The notes below the pieces were generated by a model. That model saw only the letters and a program-made list of their open reading frames with translations, had not been told where the DNA came from and did no database searches. A DNA stretch of 8,635 nt from Anaerolineales bacterium (GTDB taxonomy: Bacteria; Chloroflexota; Anaerolineae; Anaerolineales; E44-bin32), in contig JAHFAU010000079.1 of NCBI GenBank assembly GCA_023250385.1, positions 1-8,635 of the forward strand. Direction: 5' to 3'. Positions 1 through 5,681 of the stretch are shown piece by piece. Both the position numbers and the translations under genes were made by a program. How positions within the stretch are numbered: position 1 is the stretch's first letter; each line of letters starts with the position of its first letter.

Positions 1-728
1 AGCTTCGAACGGGGCTGCCGGACCTCCCGGTCGCCCTCAGTACCTACCGCTTTCCAAAGCGACACACGCCATTCCCATTCGCAGAGTTTCTGGAGGGCTG
101 CGATTACGCCATGCCGCAGGTTTACTACGAGCAGGCCCATAATCCGGAGGCTCAGTTGGAACTGTGCGTCGAGCAGTATCTGGCTCTCAGTCCGGCCCGT
201 CCGGTCATCCCGACCGCGCCGACCTATGGCCGCGGGAGCTGGCGACCGACGGCCGAGGAGACCACTCGATTCTTCACCAAAGCCAAGGAGCTTGGCCTGA
301 GTGCGGCAAATGCCTGGAGTTGGGATGTCGCCTCCCGCGATGCTTACAGTGACCTGTGGGCCGCGGTCGCAGCCTTCGACTGGCCGACCGAAGCGCCGCT
401 GGCCGACATGCCGGAACGGCTCATCGGCCGGCTGAACGAAGGCGACAGCACCCTAGCGGCGGGGCTGTACGCCGAGAATGCCGCCCATGTAACCGGGGAA
501 CGAATGGTATTCTCGCGCAGCGCAATCGCCGACTGGTACAGGCGGCTGCTCAATGAATTGCTTCCCGGCGGGCAATTCGAGGTCACCGGCAAGGCCGGCT
601 CCGGCTCGACCCGTCACTACACCTGGACCGCTCGCAGTCCGCAGGGGCAGGTCTTGGACGGCAATGACACCCTTGGGCTGCGCGAGGACCGGATCCAGTT
701 TCACTTCAGCTACTTTACAATTCGCTAG
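1..728 (+). CDS. TIM-barrel-like / NTF2-like two-part protein (5' end cut off)
   Basis: The reading frame is open from base 3, before the first ATG at 111, so the gene begins upstream of the window and only its last 241 codons are seen. The first 130 or so visible residues look like the last strands of a glycoside-hydrolase-like TIM barrel: hydrophobic strands ending in aromatic or polar residues (YAMPQVYY, PVIPTAPTYG, ANAWSWDVA) alternate with helices. The last 105 residues, from about MPERLIGRLNEGD, have the helix-then-curved-sheet pattern of NTF2/SnoaL-like domains (YAENAAHVTGE, HYTWTARSPQG, RIQFHFSYFTIR). The residues before 111 (PVALSTYRFPK, FAEFLEGCDYA) continue the barrel without a break, so ATG 111 is internal. 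The catalytic acids of the barrel cannot be judged because most of it is missing. The substrate is unknown. The NTF2-like domain may bind a ligand or mediate dimerisation. Confidence 0.72.
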   Translation, partial: LRTGLPDLPVALSTYRFPKRHTPFPFAEFLEGCDYAMPQVYYEQAHNPEAQLELCVEQYLALSPARPVIPTAPTYGRGSWRPTAEETTRFFTKAKELGLSAANAWSWDVASRDAYSDLWAAVAAFDWPTEAPLADMPERLIGRLNEGDSTLAAGLYAENAAHVTGERMVFSRSAIADWYRRLLNELLPGGQFEVTGKAGSGSTRHYTWTARSPQGQVLDGNDTLGLREDRIQFHFSYFTIR

Positions 729-776
729 GCTCGACCACCTCAAAAAGATGCTCCGCTGTCCCGCTCGGCGGCGGCG

Positions 777-1574
777 ATGCTGACAAATCTCTCCGTCGAC
801 CAGAGCGTCGCCCTCGTCGTAGGGCTGTTGTCGCTGGCCATGCTGGGCCTGATCTGGCTCGGGTACCGCCGAGTCCGGGCCGCCCAGCAGCTCCCGTATT
901 TCACGCTTCGGCACCGTAGACTTCTGGAAGGCTGGCGCCTGATCGTTTTGGGCTTCGCAGTCGGAGGCTTCGGACTGCTTACCCGGGCCTTCGGTGCTCG
1001 AGCGGTCCAGGTTCTGATCACTCCAACCCCCTCGCTGACTCCCACAGCCAGCTCGACCCCGACCGCCACGGTCACCCTAACCCCCTCCATCACCCCGACT
1101 CCCTCCGTTACACTGACCCCAAGCATCACCCCGACCCCGAGCGTGACTCCGACGCCCGCGATCCCAGAGGCCCTGACGGTGCTCTTTCGCGAGACGGTCA
1201 CTCCTCGACCAGAAGCCGTCTTCAGCTCCCTTGAGTTCAGCCAGCGCTTGGATCGGTTGAATCGGGCGATTGGGGCAGGGGAAGCCTTCGAGAACCCGGT
1301 TGAGATTCTCTTCGGGGCGTTTACTTACGACTCGCTCAATGATGGCGTCCGCTGGACGGCCCTCTGGTACTTCGGGGCTGTGATCGTGTGTTCAGAGACC
1401 AAACCCTGGGATGGTGGGACCGGAGGCTATGGATTTACCGAGTGTGCTCCGGCCGATGGATTCCAGCCGGGAGAATACGAAGTCAGAATGTTTCTGGGGG
1501 AAACCTGGAAGGTGTCCGGGCGGTTCCTGATCGTCGGCCCGGTCCCGCAGGTGACGGTGACCGCGACACCATGA
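777..1574 (+). CDS. Two-helix membrane protein with Thr/Pro linker and exported C-terminal domain
   Basis: I do not recognise this 265-residue protein as a named family. Residues 11-30 (VALVVGLLSL onward) form a first membrane helix. A very basic loop follows (RRVRAAQQ, RHRR), then a second helix at about 54-69. By the positive-inside rule the loop is cytoplasmic, so both ends lie outside. Residues 82-128 are a low-complexity linker of TP, TPS and ITPTPS units, like those that hold extracellular domains off the surface in many Chloroflexota proteins. Residues 130-265 form a compact domain rich in aromatic and Gly residues (TYDSLNDGVRWTALWYFG, GFQPGEYEVRMFLGE) with two cysteines (205, 223) that could pair outside the cell. 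The last part has a beta-sandwich look. The ATG at 777 lies 48 bases after the previous stop. No strong Shine-Dalgarno sequence is visible, only GGCGGCGG directly before it. It may share a transcript with the upstream gene. Confidence 0.8.
   Translation: MLTNLSVDQSVALVVGLLSLAMLGLIWLGYRRVRAAQQLPYFTLRHRRLLEGWRLIVLGFAVGGFGLLTRAFGARAVQVLITPTPSLTPTASSTPTATVTLTPSITPTPSVTLTPSITPTPSVTPTPAIPEALTVLFRETVTPRPEAVFSSLEFSQRLDRLNRAIGAGEAFENPVEILFGAFTYDSLNDGVRWTALWYFGAVIVCSETKPWDGGTGGYGFTECAPADGFQPGEYEVRMFLGETWKVSGRFLIVGPVPQVTVTATP
1020..1160 (+). repeat. Imperfect short tandem repeats encoding the Thr/Pro linker
   Basis: This stretch is built of degenerate units around ACCCCGACC, ATCACCCCGACTCCC and GTGACTCCGACGCC. 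They code for TPT, TPSIT and PSVTPTP motifs at residues 82-128 of the membrane protein. The copies differ at third codon positions, so the repeat is kept at protein level more than at DNA level. The opposite strand has no stop here in one frame and gives a Gly-Val-rich shadow reading that is not a gene. Length variation among related strains is likely. Confidence 0.8.
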
Positions 1575-1610
1575 TTGGCCTTCGGAATTGGCGGCTTGGG
1601 CAATCGGCGT

Positions 1611-2708
1611 TTACGGGGGGTCGTCGAGCGTAAAGGCTGCCTCAATCAATTGGACTAAAGACAAGTAGCCGCGCCGCATCGGACGGATCTCAACGTATTC
1701 CTGCAGGGTATGGGCCTCCCCACCCTTGGTCACGCCGACGCAGATCGCCGGCAGCCCGCGATTGAGTGGGACGCTGGCGTCGGTCGACCCCGCTTCCAAT
1801 GTCCGCTCCCGTTCACCATTTCGCCGGAGGGACTCGCACGCTGCCAGCACGAGTGGGTGATCCGGCCTCAAGTCGCCGCCGGGTCGCGAGCCCACAAGTT
1901 CGAGGCGGAGCCGGACTAACTCATCCTGGCTGCGAGTGATGATCTCTCGGATGCGCGATTCGAGCTCCTCCAGGGCGCGATCTGATTCAGAACGAAGGTC
2001 GAGATCGAGGGTGGCCTCATCGGCGATCGTATTGATCGAACGCCCGCCATTCATGGTCCCGATGTTCAAGGTCGTGCGTGGATCGCGCGGCAACGGAATC
2101 TGCAGCAGTTGCTCCCCAAGCCGCAGCAGGCGATGCAGCGCGGAGGGTCGGTCCCAATGAATCCACGAGTGTCCGCCGCGAGCCCGGGCCTGGAGCCGAT
2201 ATCGGCGTACTGGGAGCGCCCGATGATAGATGTGGCCCAGCGCCAGCCCCTCCAGGACCAAATAAGCGCTGACCGCTTTCCCGAAGCGCCCAACGACCTC
2301 CGTCATTCCTCGCAGGTTCCCCAGACCTTCCTCGCACACATTGGCGATCAACCAAATGTCGCCGGCGGGTCGTTGATCCGGAAGATCCCCCGCCAGCTCC
2401 ACCAGGGCGGCCAGGGCGACCGCGTTGTCCCCGATTCCCGGGCCCGTCAGGCGGGCCCGAGAACGTCGGTGGGCAAGATCGGTGGACGGAGAGAATACGC
2501 TGTCCAAATGGGCTGACACCACGACCGGCGGGCGATTATCGCCGGGAACCCGGGCATAGAGGTTGCCGAGCGTGTCGAACTCGACCTCCCGCAGGCCCGC
2601 CGAGCGGAATTCCGACAGCATGCAGCGTGCGCGCTCCGCCTCCCCGAATGTCGGAGCGGGGATGGCCTGCAGGGTTAGCGTCCGTTGAATCCAGCGTTCG
2701 AGGTCCAT
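1611..2708 (-). CDS. M20-family metallopeptidase / amidohydrolase
   Basis: This 365-residue cytoplasmic protein has the complete two-zinc active site of the M20 family (carboxypeptidase G2, peptidase T and related enzymes), which cleaves peptide or N-acyl amide bonds. The ligands are visible in order: His67 and Asp69 in SAHLDSVF, bridging Asp94 in GIGDNA, catalytic Glu126 and ligand Glu127 in VCEEG, Glu153 in LVLEG, and His343 in GEAHTLQEY. The dimerisation (lid) domain inserts at about 170-280 and begins near ARGGHSW, with His180 placed to contact substrate across the dimer. There is no signal peptide. I chose the ATG at 2708: the frame stays open upstream to a GTG at 2834, but that part is low-complexity Arg/Gly/Ala and lies inside the kinase gene. 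ATG 2708 begins 2 bases after the kinase stop, so the two are probably co-translated. Substrate is not predictable; by context it may remove an acyl or amino-acid group from a sugar or amine. Confidence 0.93.
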   Translation of the reverse strand: MDLERWIQRTLTLQAIPAPTFGEAERARCMLSEFRSAGLREVEFDTLGNLYARVPGDNRPPVVVSAHLDSVFSPSTDLAHRRSRARLTGPGIGDNAVALAALVELAGDLPDQRPAGDIWLIANVCEEGLGNLRGMTEVVGRFGKAVSAYLVLEGLALGHIYHRALPVRRYRLQARARGGHSWIHWDRPSALHRLLRLGEQLLQIPLPRDPRTTLNIGTMNGGRSINTIADEATLDLDLRSESDRALEELESRIREIITRSQDELVRLRLELVGSRPGGDLRPDHPLVLAACESLRRNGERERTLEAGSTDASVPLNRGLPAICVGVTKGGEAHTLQEYVEIRPMRRGYLSLVQLIEAAFTLDDPP

Positions 2709-2710
2709 GC

Positions 2711-3715
2711 TCAGTTCAACCGGACCGCGGGTCGGAGAGTTTCGAGCCTGGCCTCTGCCAGGCCCGGCGCGGCGCCAAGCAGGAAGAGCGGCCCGTGCCC
2801 CTCGACTGCCAGGGAAGCCGACACATTTCCCCACAGCCCGGCCTCGAGCGCATCACCGGTTTGGTCCAGCCCCACCAGGAATCCTCCGCAGTAGGCGTCG
2901 CCAGCTCCAGTGACGTCGACCACTCGGGCTGGGCTGGCTGGGATGTGCCAACGGCGTTTGGCGTTGTTATCCCACAGGTACTGTCCGGCCGCGCCGCGTT
3001 TCAACAACACGATCGGGCAACCGAAACTGGCGAATTCCTCCGCCATTTCCCAAGTGCCTGGCGGGCGAGGCTGGAAGTAAGAGCGTGCCTCGGCCTCACT
3101 GGGCAAGAAGGCCGAGAGCCCGTTCACCAGAATGCGCAGCTTGTGTCGAAAGTCTGGCTGCATATATCGAGTCGAGGGATCGACCGTGACCAGCCTGACG
3201 CCAACTTCACGCAAGCGGGCGGGCATAACGCTGTGAGTCAGATAATCTCCCGGAGCCAGGTGGGCACCGGCCGCCGCAATTTGCCCTGTAGGAAGATCGC
3301 TCGGGCGAATTGCGAGCGGACCGAATTCGTTCTGGTTGTCTTGGCCTTCGGTCGAGGAGCGGTAATCGGCCAGCGCCGACGGGAGCGGGATGCCGGCCTT
3401 CAAGAAATGCGCCGCCGGGTTGGTGTCGACCCGTTCCTGGAGTGAGAGATACTTATAGAAAGTCCGGGTATCTTGCCGATCCGGCAGCACCCGGACCCCC
3501 TCGGTGTCGATGCCAGCTGCCTTGATCAGCTTTAGCCACTCAGCTGGGTAATTCGATCCGATCCGACTGATGATCCCTACCGATTTGGCCCACACGGCCG
3601 CGCCCGCCGCCGCGTAGGCCGCGTTGCCTCCGAGCACTCCCAAGTAGGCTTGATCCGCGTGGGTGATACAATAATCTTCCCGTAGACCTCCGAGGACGAG
3701 GTAGCGGGAGGGCAT
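2711..3715 (-). CDS. PfkB-family carbohydrate kinase
   Basis: This 334-residue protein is an ATP-dependent sugar kinase of the ribokinase/PfkB family. The N-terminal Gly-Gly-Asn signature (VLGGNAAYAAAG, residues 27-38) binds the sugar. The C-terminal signature DVTGAGDAYCGGF (267-279) has the anion hole and the catalytic base Asp273. FLPSEAEA (203-210) matches the Asn/Ser-x-x-E region of the family, and VLLKRGAAG (236-244) is the usual strand before the nucleotide site. Residues 120-142 look like a variable lid or loop. The ATG at 3715 fits the family N-terminus (MPSRYLVLGG); the open frame runs upstream to 3991 but there it is the shadow of the divergent SIS gene. A TATAAT box lies 8 to 13 bases before the ATG, so the transcript may be almost leaderless. 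It is first in an operon with the M20 gene and divergent from the SIS gene. Fructoselysine-6-kinase, amino-sugar and nucleoside kinases are all possible; the substrate is not decided by sequence. Confidence 0.93.
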   Translation of the reverse strand: MPSRYLVLGGLREDYCITHADQAYLGVLGGNAAYAAAGAAVWAKSVGIISRIGSNYPAEWLKLIKAAGIDTEGVRVLPDRQDTRTFYKYLSLQERVDTNPAAHFLKAGIPLPSALADYRSSTEGQDNQNEFGPLAIRPSDLPTGQIAAAGAHLAPGDYLTHSVMPARLREVGVRLVTVDPSTRYMQPDFRHKLRILVNGLSAFLPSEAEARSYFQPRPPGTWEMAEEFASFGCPIVLLKRGAAGQYLWDNNAKRRWHIPASPARVVDVTGAGDAYCGGFLVGLDQTGDALEAGLWGNVSASLAVEGHGPLFLLGAAPGLAEARLETLRPAVRLN

Positions 3716-3722
3716 AGGCCGA

Positions 3723-3728
3723 ATTATA
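3723..3728 (-). promoter_or_regulatory. -10 box of the pfkB promoter, near-leaderless
   Basis: On the minus strand the 27-base gap between the two divergent start codons contains a perfect TATAAT. Transcription would begin about 7 bases downstream, near 3716, directly before the kinase ATG at 3715. There is no room for a Shine-Dalgarno sequence. At normal spacing the -35 position would fall near 3746-3751 (minus strand ACTGGG), which is a poor match and lies inside the SIS coding region. The box itself is clear; its use as a promoter is inferred. Confidence 0.55.
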
Positions 3729-3742
3729 CCGAGAGCACTCAG

Positions 3743-4852
3743 ATGCCCAGTTCGTTGAGTGAGCAGGCCGCGATGGCCGGGAACTATGTCGAACGGGCGT
3801 GGCCCCAGGCAAGAGAAGCTGCTTGGGGCCTTTTTGATCGACGGCTCCAGGATATCCGTCAGGTGATCCTCTGCGGCTGCGGGGATTCGCACCATGCGGC
3901 CAACAGCCTCGGCTGGGCTATTACGAATTGGAGCGGTCTGCCGGCCGCCGGGCTGACCTCGATGGAGGCCGCTCGATATCTGATCCCCCATCTAAATTCC
4001 GGGGTAGGCCGCGTGCTGCTGGTGGCGATCTCTGCGTCGGGCGAGACCGCCCGCACCCGTGAGGCGGTTGCCCTGGCGAAAGCGGCCGGGTCCCCCACGC
4101 TGGCCGTCACCTCCGAGCGCGGCGGTGCGCTAAACCAGGAGGCGGACTTTTCAATTCAGCTGGAACTGCCGCCATTCGCCGGAGGCCCTGGGCTCTTGAG
4201 CTATTTGGCCTCGTTGATCGCCGGATTCGCAGTTGGGGCCCGGCTCGCGCCGGCCGGAGTACAAGAAGTCGTCGAGGAAGGCCTGGCACAGATCCCGGGG
4301 TCGCTGGCCCGGTGGCAGGCGACCCAAGCCAGTGCAGTGGCTCAGCTGCTAGAACGGTTCGAACCGGCCTGGCCGCTCCTATTCCTCGGGTCCGGACCGG
4401 CCCACGGCGCGGCGCGGTTCGCAGCGGCGAAATGCATCGAAGCCAGCGGGCAGGTTGCCTGGGCGCAAGACGTTGAAGAGTGGGCCCATCTTGAGTATTT
4501 CTGTGAACCAGCCGAGCTGCCAATCTGGATCCTGAGCGGACAGGGGGCAAGCACCGGAAGAGAGCGGGAGGTTGCGGAAGCCGCCAGGAGCATCGGCCGG
4601 ACAGTGACCGTGAGCGAATGGGAAACCTCCAGCCCGATGCCGGGATGGCTTCGGGAGGGTCTGGCGCCGCTGGTCCTGTGGTCGGGGCCGCTGATGTTCG
4701 CAGATCAGTGGATGAGTCGAATTGGGCAGCATCCATTCCGCAGTTTCGGTGGAGGTCGCAGCCGCGAACAGGGAGGTGGGATCAGTCGAGTTCGAAGCAG
4801 CACGCGAATATCCTCACTAGCTCAACTGCACGGGTTCCGGAGTCGGAACTGA
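3743..4852 (+). CDS. Double-SIS sugar-phosphate isomerase/deglycase-like protein
   Basis: This 369-residue protein carries two SIS (sugar isomerase) domains, the layout of the isomerase half of GlmS and of the fructosamine-6-phosphate deglycase FrlB; there is no glutaminase domain. The first SIS domain, about 38-165, has the phosphate-binding CGCGDSHHAA (44-53) and SASGETART (97-105), the counterpart of the SQSGET loop in GlmS. The second, about 205-330, starts LLFLGSGPAHGAA and contains QDVEEWAHLEYF (242-253), matching the E-x-x-H region of the GlmS isomerase site, where Glu and His act in proton transfer. The C-terminus is odd: GGGRSREQGGGISRVRSS, then a short Ser/Arg tail. ATG 3743 was chosen because the divergent kinase starts 27 bases away. 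No clear Shine-Dalgarno sequence is visible. Beside a sugar kinase it could cleave or isomerise the phosphorylated product. The family is sure; the exact reaction is not. Confidence 0.88.
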   Translation: MPSSLSEQAAMAGNYVERAWPQAREAAWGLFDRRLQDIRQVILCGCGDSHHAANSLGWAITNWSGLPAAGLTSMEAARYLIPHLNSGVGRVLLVAISASGETARTREAVALAKAAGSPTLAVTSERGGALNQEADFSIQLELPPFAGGPGLLSYLASLIAGFAVGARLAPAGVQEVVEEGLAQIPGSLARWQATQASAVAQLLERFEPAWPLLFLGSGPAHGAARFAAAKCIEASGQVAWAQDVEEWAHLEYFCEPAELPIWILSGQGASTGREREVAEAARSIGRTVTVSEWETSSPMPGWLREGLAPLVLWSGPLMFADQWMSRIGQHPFRSFGGGRSREQGGGISRVRSSTRISSLAQLHGFRSRN

Positions 4853-4859
4853 AGTCACA

Positions 4860-4889
4860 TTGTATGGCCTCGACAAACCTGGTTATAAT
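4860..4889 (+). promoter_or_regulatory. Promoter of the OmpR-type regulator gene
   Basis: A perfect TATAAT lies at 4884-4889. Eighteen bases upstream is TTGTAT (4860-4865), a 3-of-6 match to the -35 consensus. The transcript would start near 4896 and leave a leader of about 56 bases before the ATG at 4952. The site lies just after the stop of the SIS gene, so the regulator probably has its own promoter. Confidence 0.55.
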
Positions 4890-4898
4890 GTCGCGACA
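4889..4898. promoter_or_regulatory. Perfect palindrome at the predicted transcription start (possible operator)
   Basis: TGTCGCGACA is a perfect 10-base palindrome. It begins at the last base of the TATAAT box and covers the predicted start point. A dimeric regulator bound here would block transcription, and autoregulation by the downstream wHTH protein is one option. OmpR-type proteins usually bind direct repeats, so another repressor is equally possible. Chance occurrence in GC-rich DNA cannot be excluded. Confidence 0.35.
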
Positions 4899-4900
4899 GA

Positions 4901-4930
4901 GGCAGCGAAATCGTTCCGCTGCCGAGTTCT
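4901..4930 (+). terminator. Leader hairpin followed by a T-rich run (attenuator or terminator)
   Basis: GGCAGCG (4901-4907) pairs perfectly with CGCTGCC (4917-4923) around a 9-base loop. Three bases later comes a T-rich run (TTCTTTT, 4927-4933). It lies downstream of the TATAAT box and upstream of the regulator ATG. It could therefore end the SIS transcript, act as an attenuator in the regulator's leader, or both. The T run is broken by a C, so termination would be partial. Confidence 0.4.
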
Positions 4931-4951
4931 TTTGGCTGGGGGGCCCCGGGG

Positions 4952-5617
4952 ATGACTATCGCCAGCGTCCTGCTGATTGAGAGCGGCCGGCCGAGCGCTC
5001 CCTCCTTCGCGCCCGCACTTGAGAAGAAGGGGTTCGCGGTTACGGTCCAACATGAAGTGGGACCCGCAATCAAGACTGCCTCAAATAGCCCTCCGGATGT
5101 GCTTATCTTGGACGCCGCATCGATGCGGACCAGTGGGAGCCGACTGTGTCGGACTGCCAGGGCGAATCTGGACGGCGTCCCGATTATCCTGATCTCGCCG
5201 GCGGGAACCGGATCGGATTCGGCGAATGGCTCCACGGTAAACCTCGTCCAGCCGTTCACGGCCCGCAAGCTCGTCAACCGAGTGCATCGGCTTTTGCCGG
5301 GCGATGATCGGTATTCGCTCCAAGCCGGGCCGATCAAGCTCAACCTCGTTCAACGCAGAGTCAAAGTGCACGGGCGGGAGAGCCGCTTGACTCCTAAACA
5401 GGCCAAGCTGCTGGAACTCTTTATGCATAATCCGGGAAAACTGCTCACCCGCAAACAATTGATCCGGGAGGTCTGGCTAACCGACTACACCGGCGATACC
5501 CGCACCTTGGACGTCCACATGAGCTGGTTGCGGCACGCGGTCGAGGGGAACGCGAAGAAACCGCAATTCCTGCGCACCATTCGAGGCATGGGCTACCGCC
5601 TCGACATCCCAAGTTAG
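4952..5617 (+). CDS. OmpR/PhoB-type winged-helix regulator with degenerate receiver
   Basis: This 221-residue cytoplasmic DNA-binding protein has an N-terminal receiver-like domain (about 5-115) and a C-terminal winged helix (about 124-218). The winged helix is typical: LTPKQAKLLELFMHNPGKLLT, the recognition helix TRTLDVHMSWLRHAV (183-197) and the wing RTIRGMGYRL. The receiver keeps Asp54 (LILDAAS) at the phosphorylation site, but the acidic pair that binds magnesium is reduced to Glu10-Ser11 (LLIESG), the switch Thr is Ser82 (ILISPAG), and the conserved Lys before the Pro-Phe is Gln100 (LVQPF). Magnesium-dependent phosphorylation is therefore doubtful, and the protein may act without a kinase or sense something else. 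No histidine kinase gene is adjacent. The start lies in a run of GGGGGGCCCCGGGG, with a weak G-rich ribosome site about 9 bases upstream. Its target genes are unknown. Confidence 0.92.
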   Translation: MTIASVLLIESGRPSAPSFAPALEKKGFAVTVQHEVGPAIKTASNSPPDVLILDAASMRTSGSRLCRTARANLDGVPIILISPAGTGSDSANGSTVNLVQPFTARKLVNRVHRLLPGDDRYSLQAGPIKLNLVQRRVKVHGRESRLTPKQAKLLELFMHNPGKLLTRKQLIREVWLTDYTGDTRTLDVHMSWLRHAVEGNAKKPQFLRTIRGMGYRLDIPS

Positions 5618-5645
5618 CTCACTCGATCGCGGATTGCAGTATCCC

Positions 5646-5665
5646 GCTCATCCGACTGGATGAGC
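5646..5665. terminator. Hairpin between convergent genes, probable two-way terminator
   Basis: GCTCATCC (5646-5653), loop GACT, then GGATGAGC (5658-5665) form a perfect 8-base-pair stem. It lies 28 bases after the regulator stop and 16 bases after the stop of the methyltransferase on the other strand. Neither side has a run of T, so it is not a textbook intrinsic terminator, but the place and the perfect pairing fit a shared end for both transcripts. Confidence 0.6.
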
Positions 5666-5681
5666 AACCGACCCGCCCGGA

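Noticed and set aside
1020..1160. Possible CRISPR-like or other short repeat array
   Set aside because: The units are short, degenerate, without spacers, and explained by the coded Thr/Pro linker.
740..1201. Minus-strand open frame with a Gly-Val repeat (GVGVTLGVGV type)
   Set aside because: It is only the reverse reading of the Thr/Pro linker repeats. The plus-strand protein has membrane helices and a folded domain that make sense together.
1574..1604. Imperfect inverted repeat between the convergent membrane-protein and M20 genes
   Set aside because: ATTGGCC against GGGCAAT pairs at only 6 of 7 positions around a long loop, with no T run. That is too weak to call a terminator.
2709..2834. 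Longer M20 protein starting at GTG 2834
   Set aside because: The added 42 residues lie wholly within the kinase coding region and are low-complexity. The ATG at 2708 begins right where M20 homology begins.
2627..3445. Plus-strand open frame of 272 codons opposite the M20 and kinase genes
   Set aside because: It is the shadow of two well-supported minus-strand genes with complete family motifs. Its own translation is rich in Arg, Gly and Ser without any recognisable domain.
4107..4736. Minus-strand open frame of 209 codons inside the SIS gene
   Set aside because: Its translation is Pro/Arg/Ala-rich with no motif, while the plus strand carries both SIS signatures without a break.
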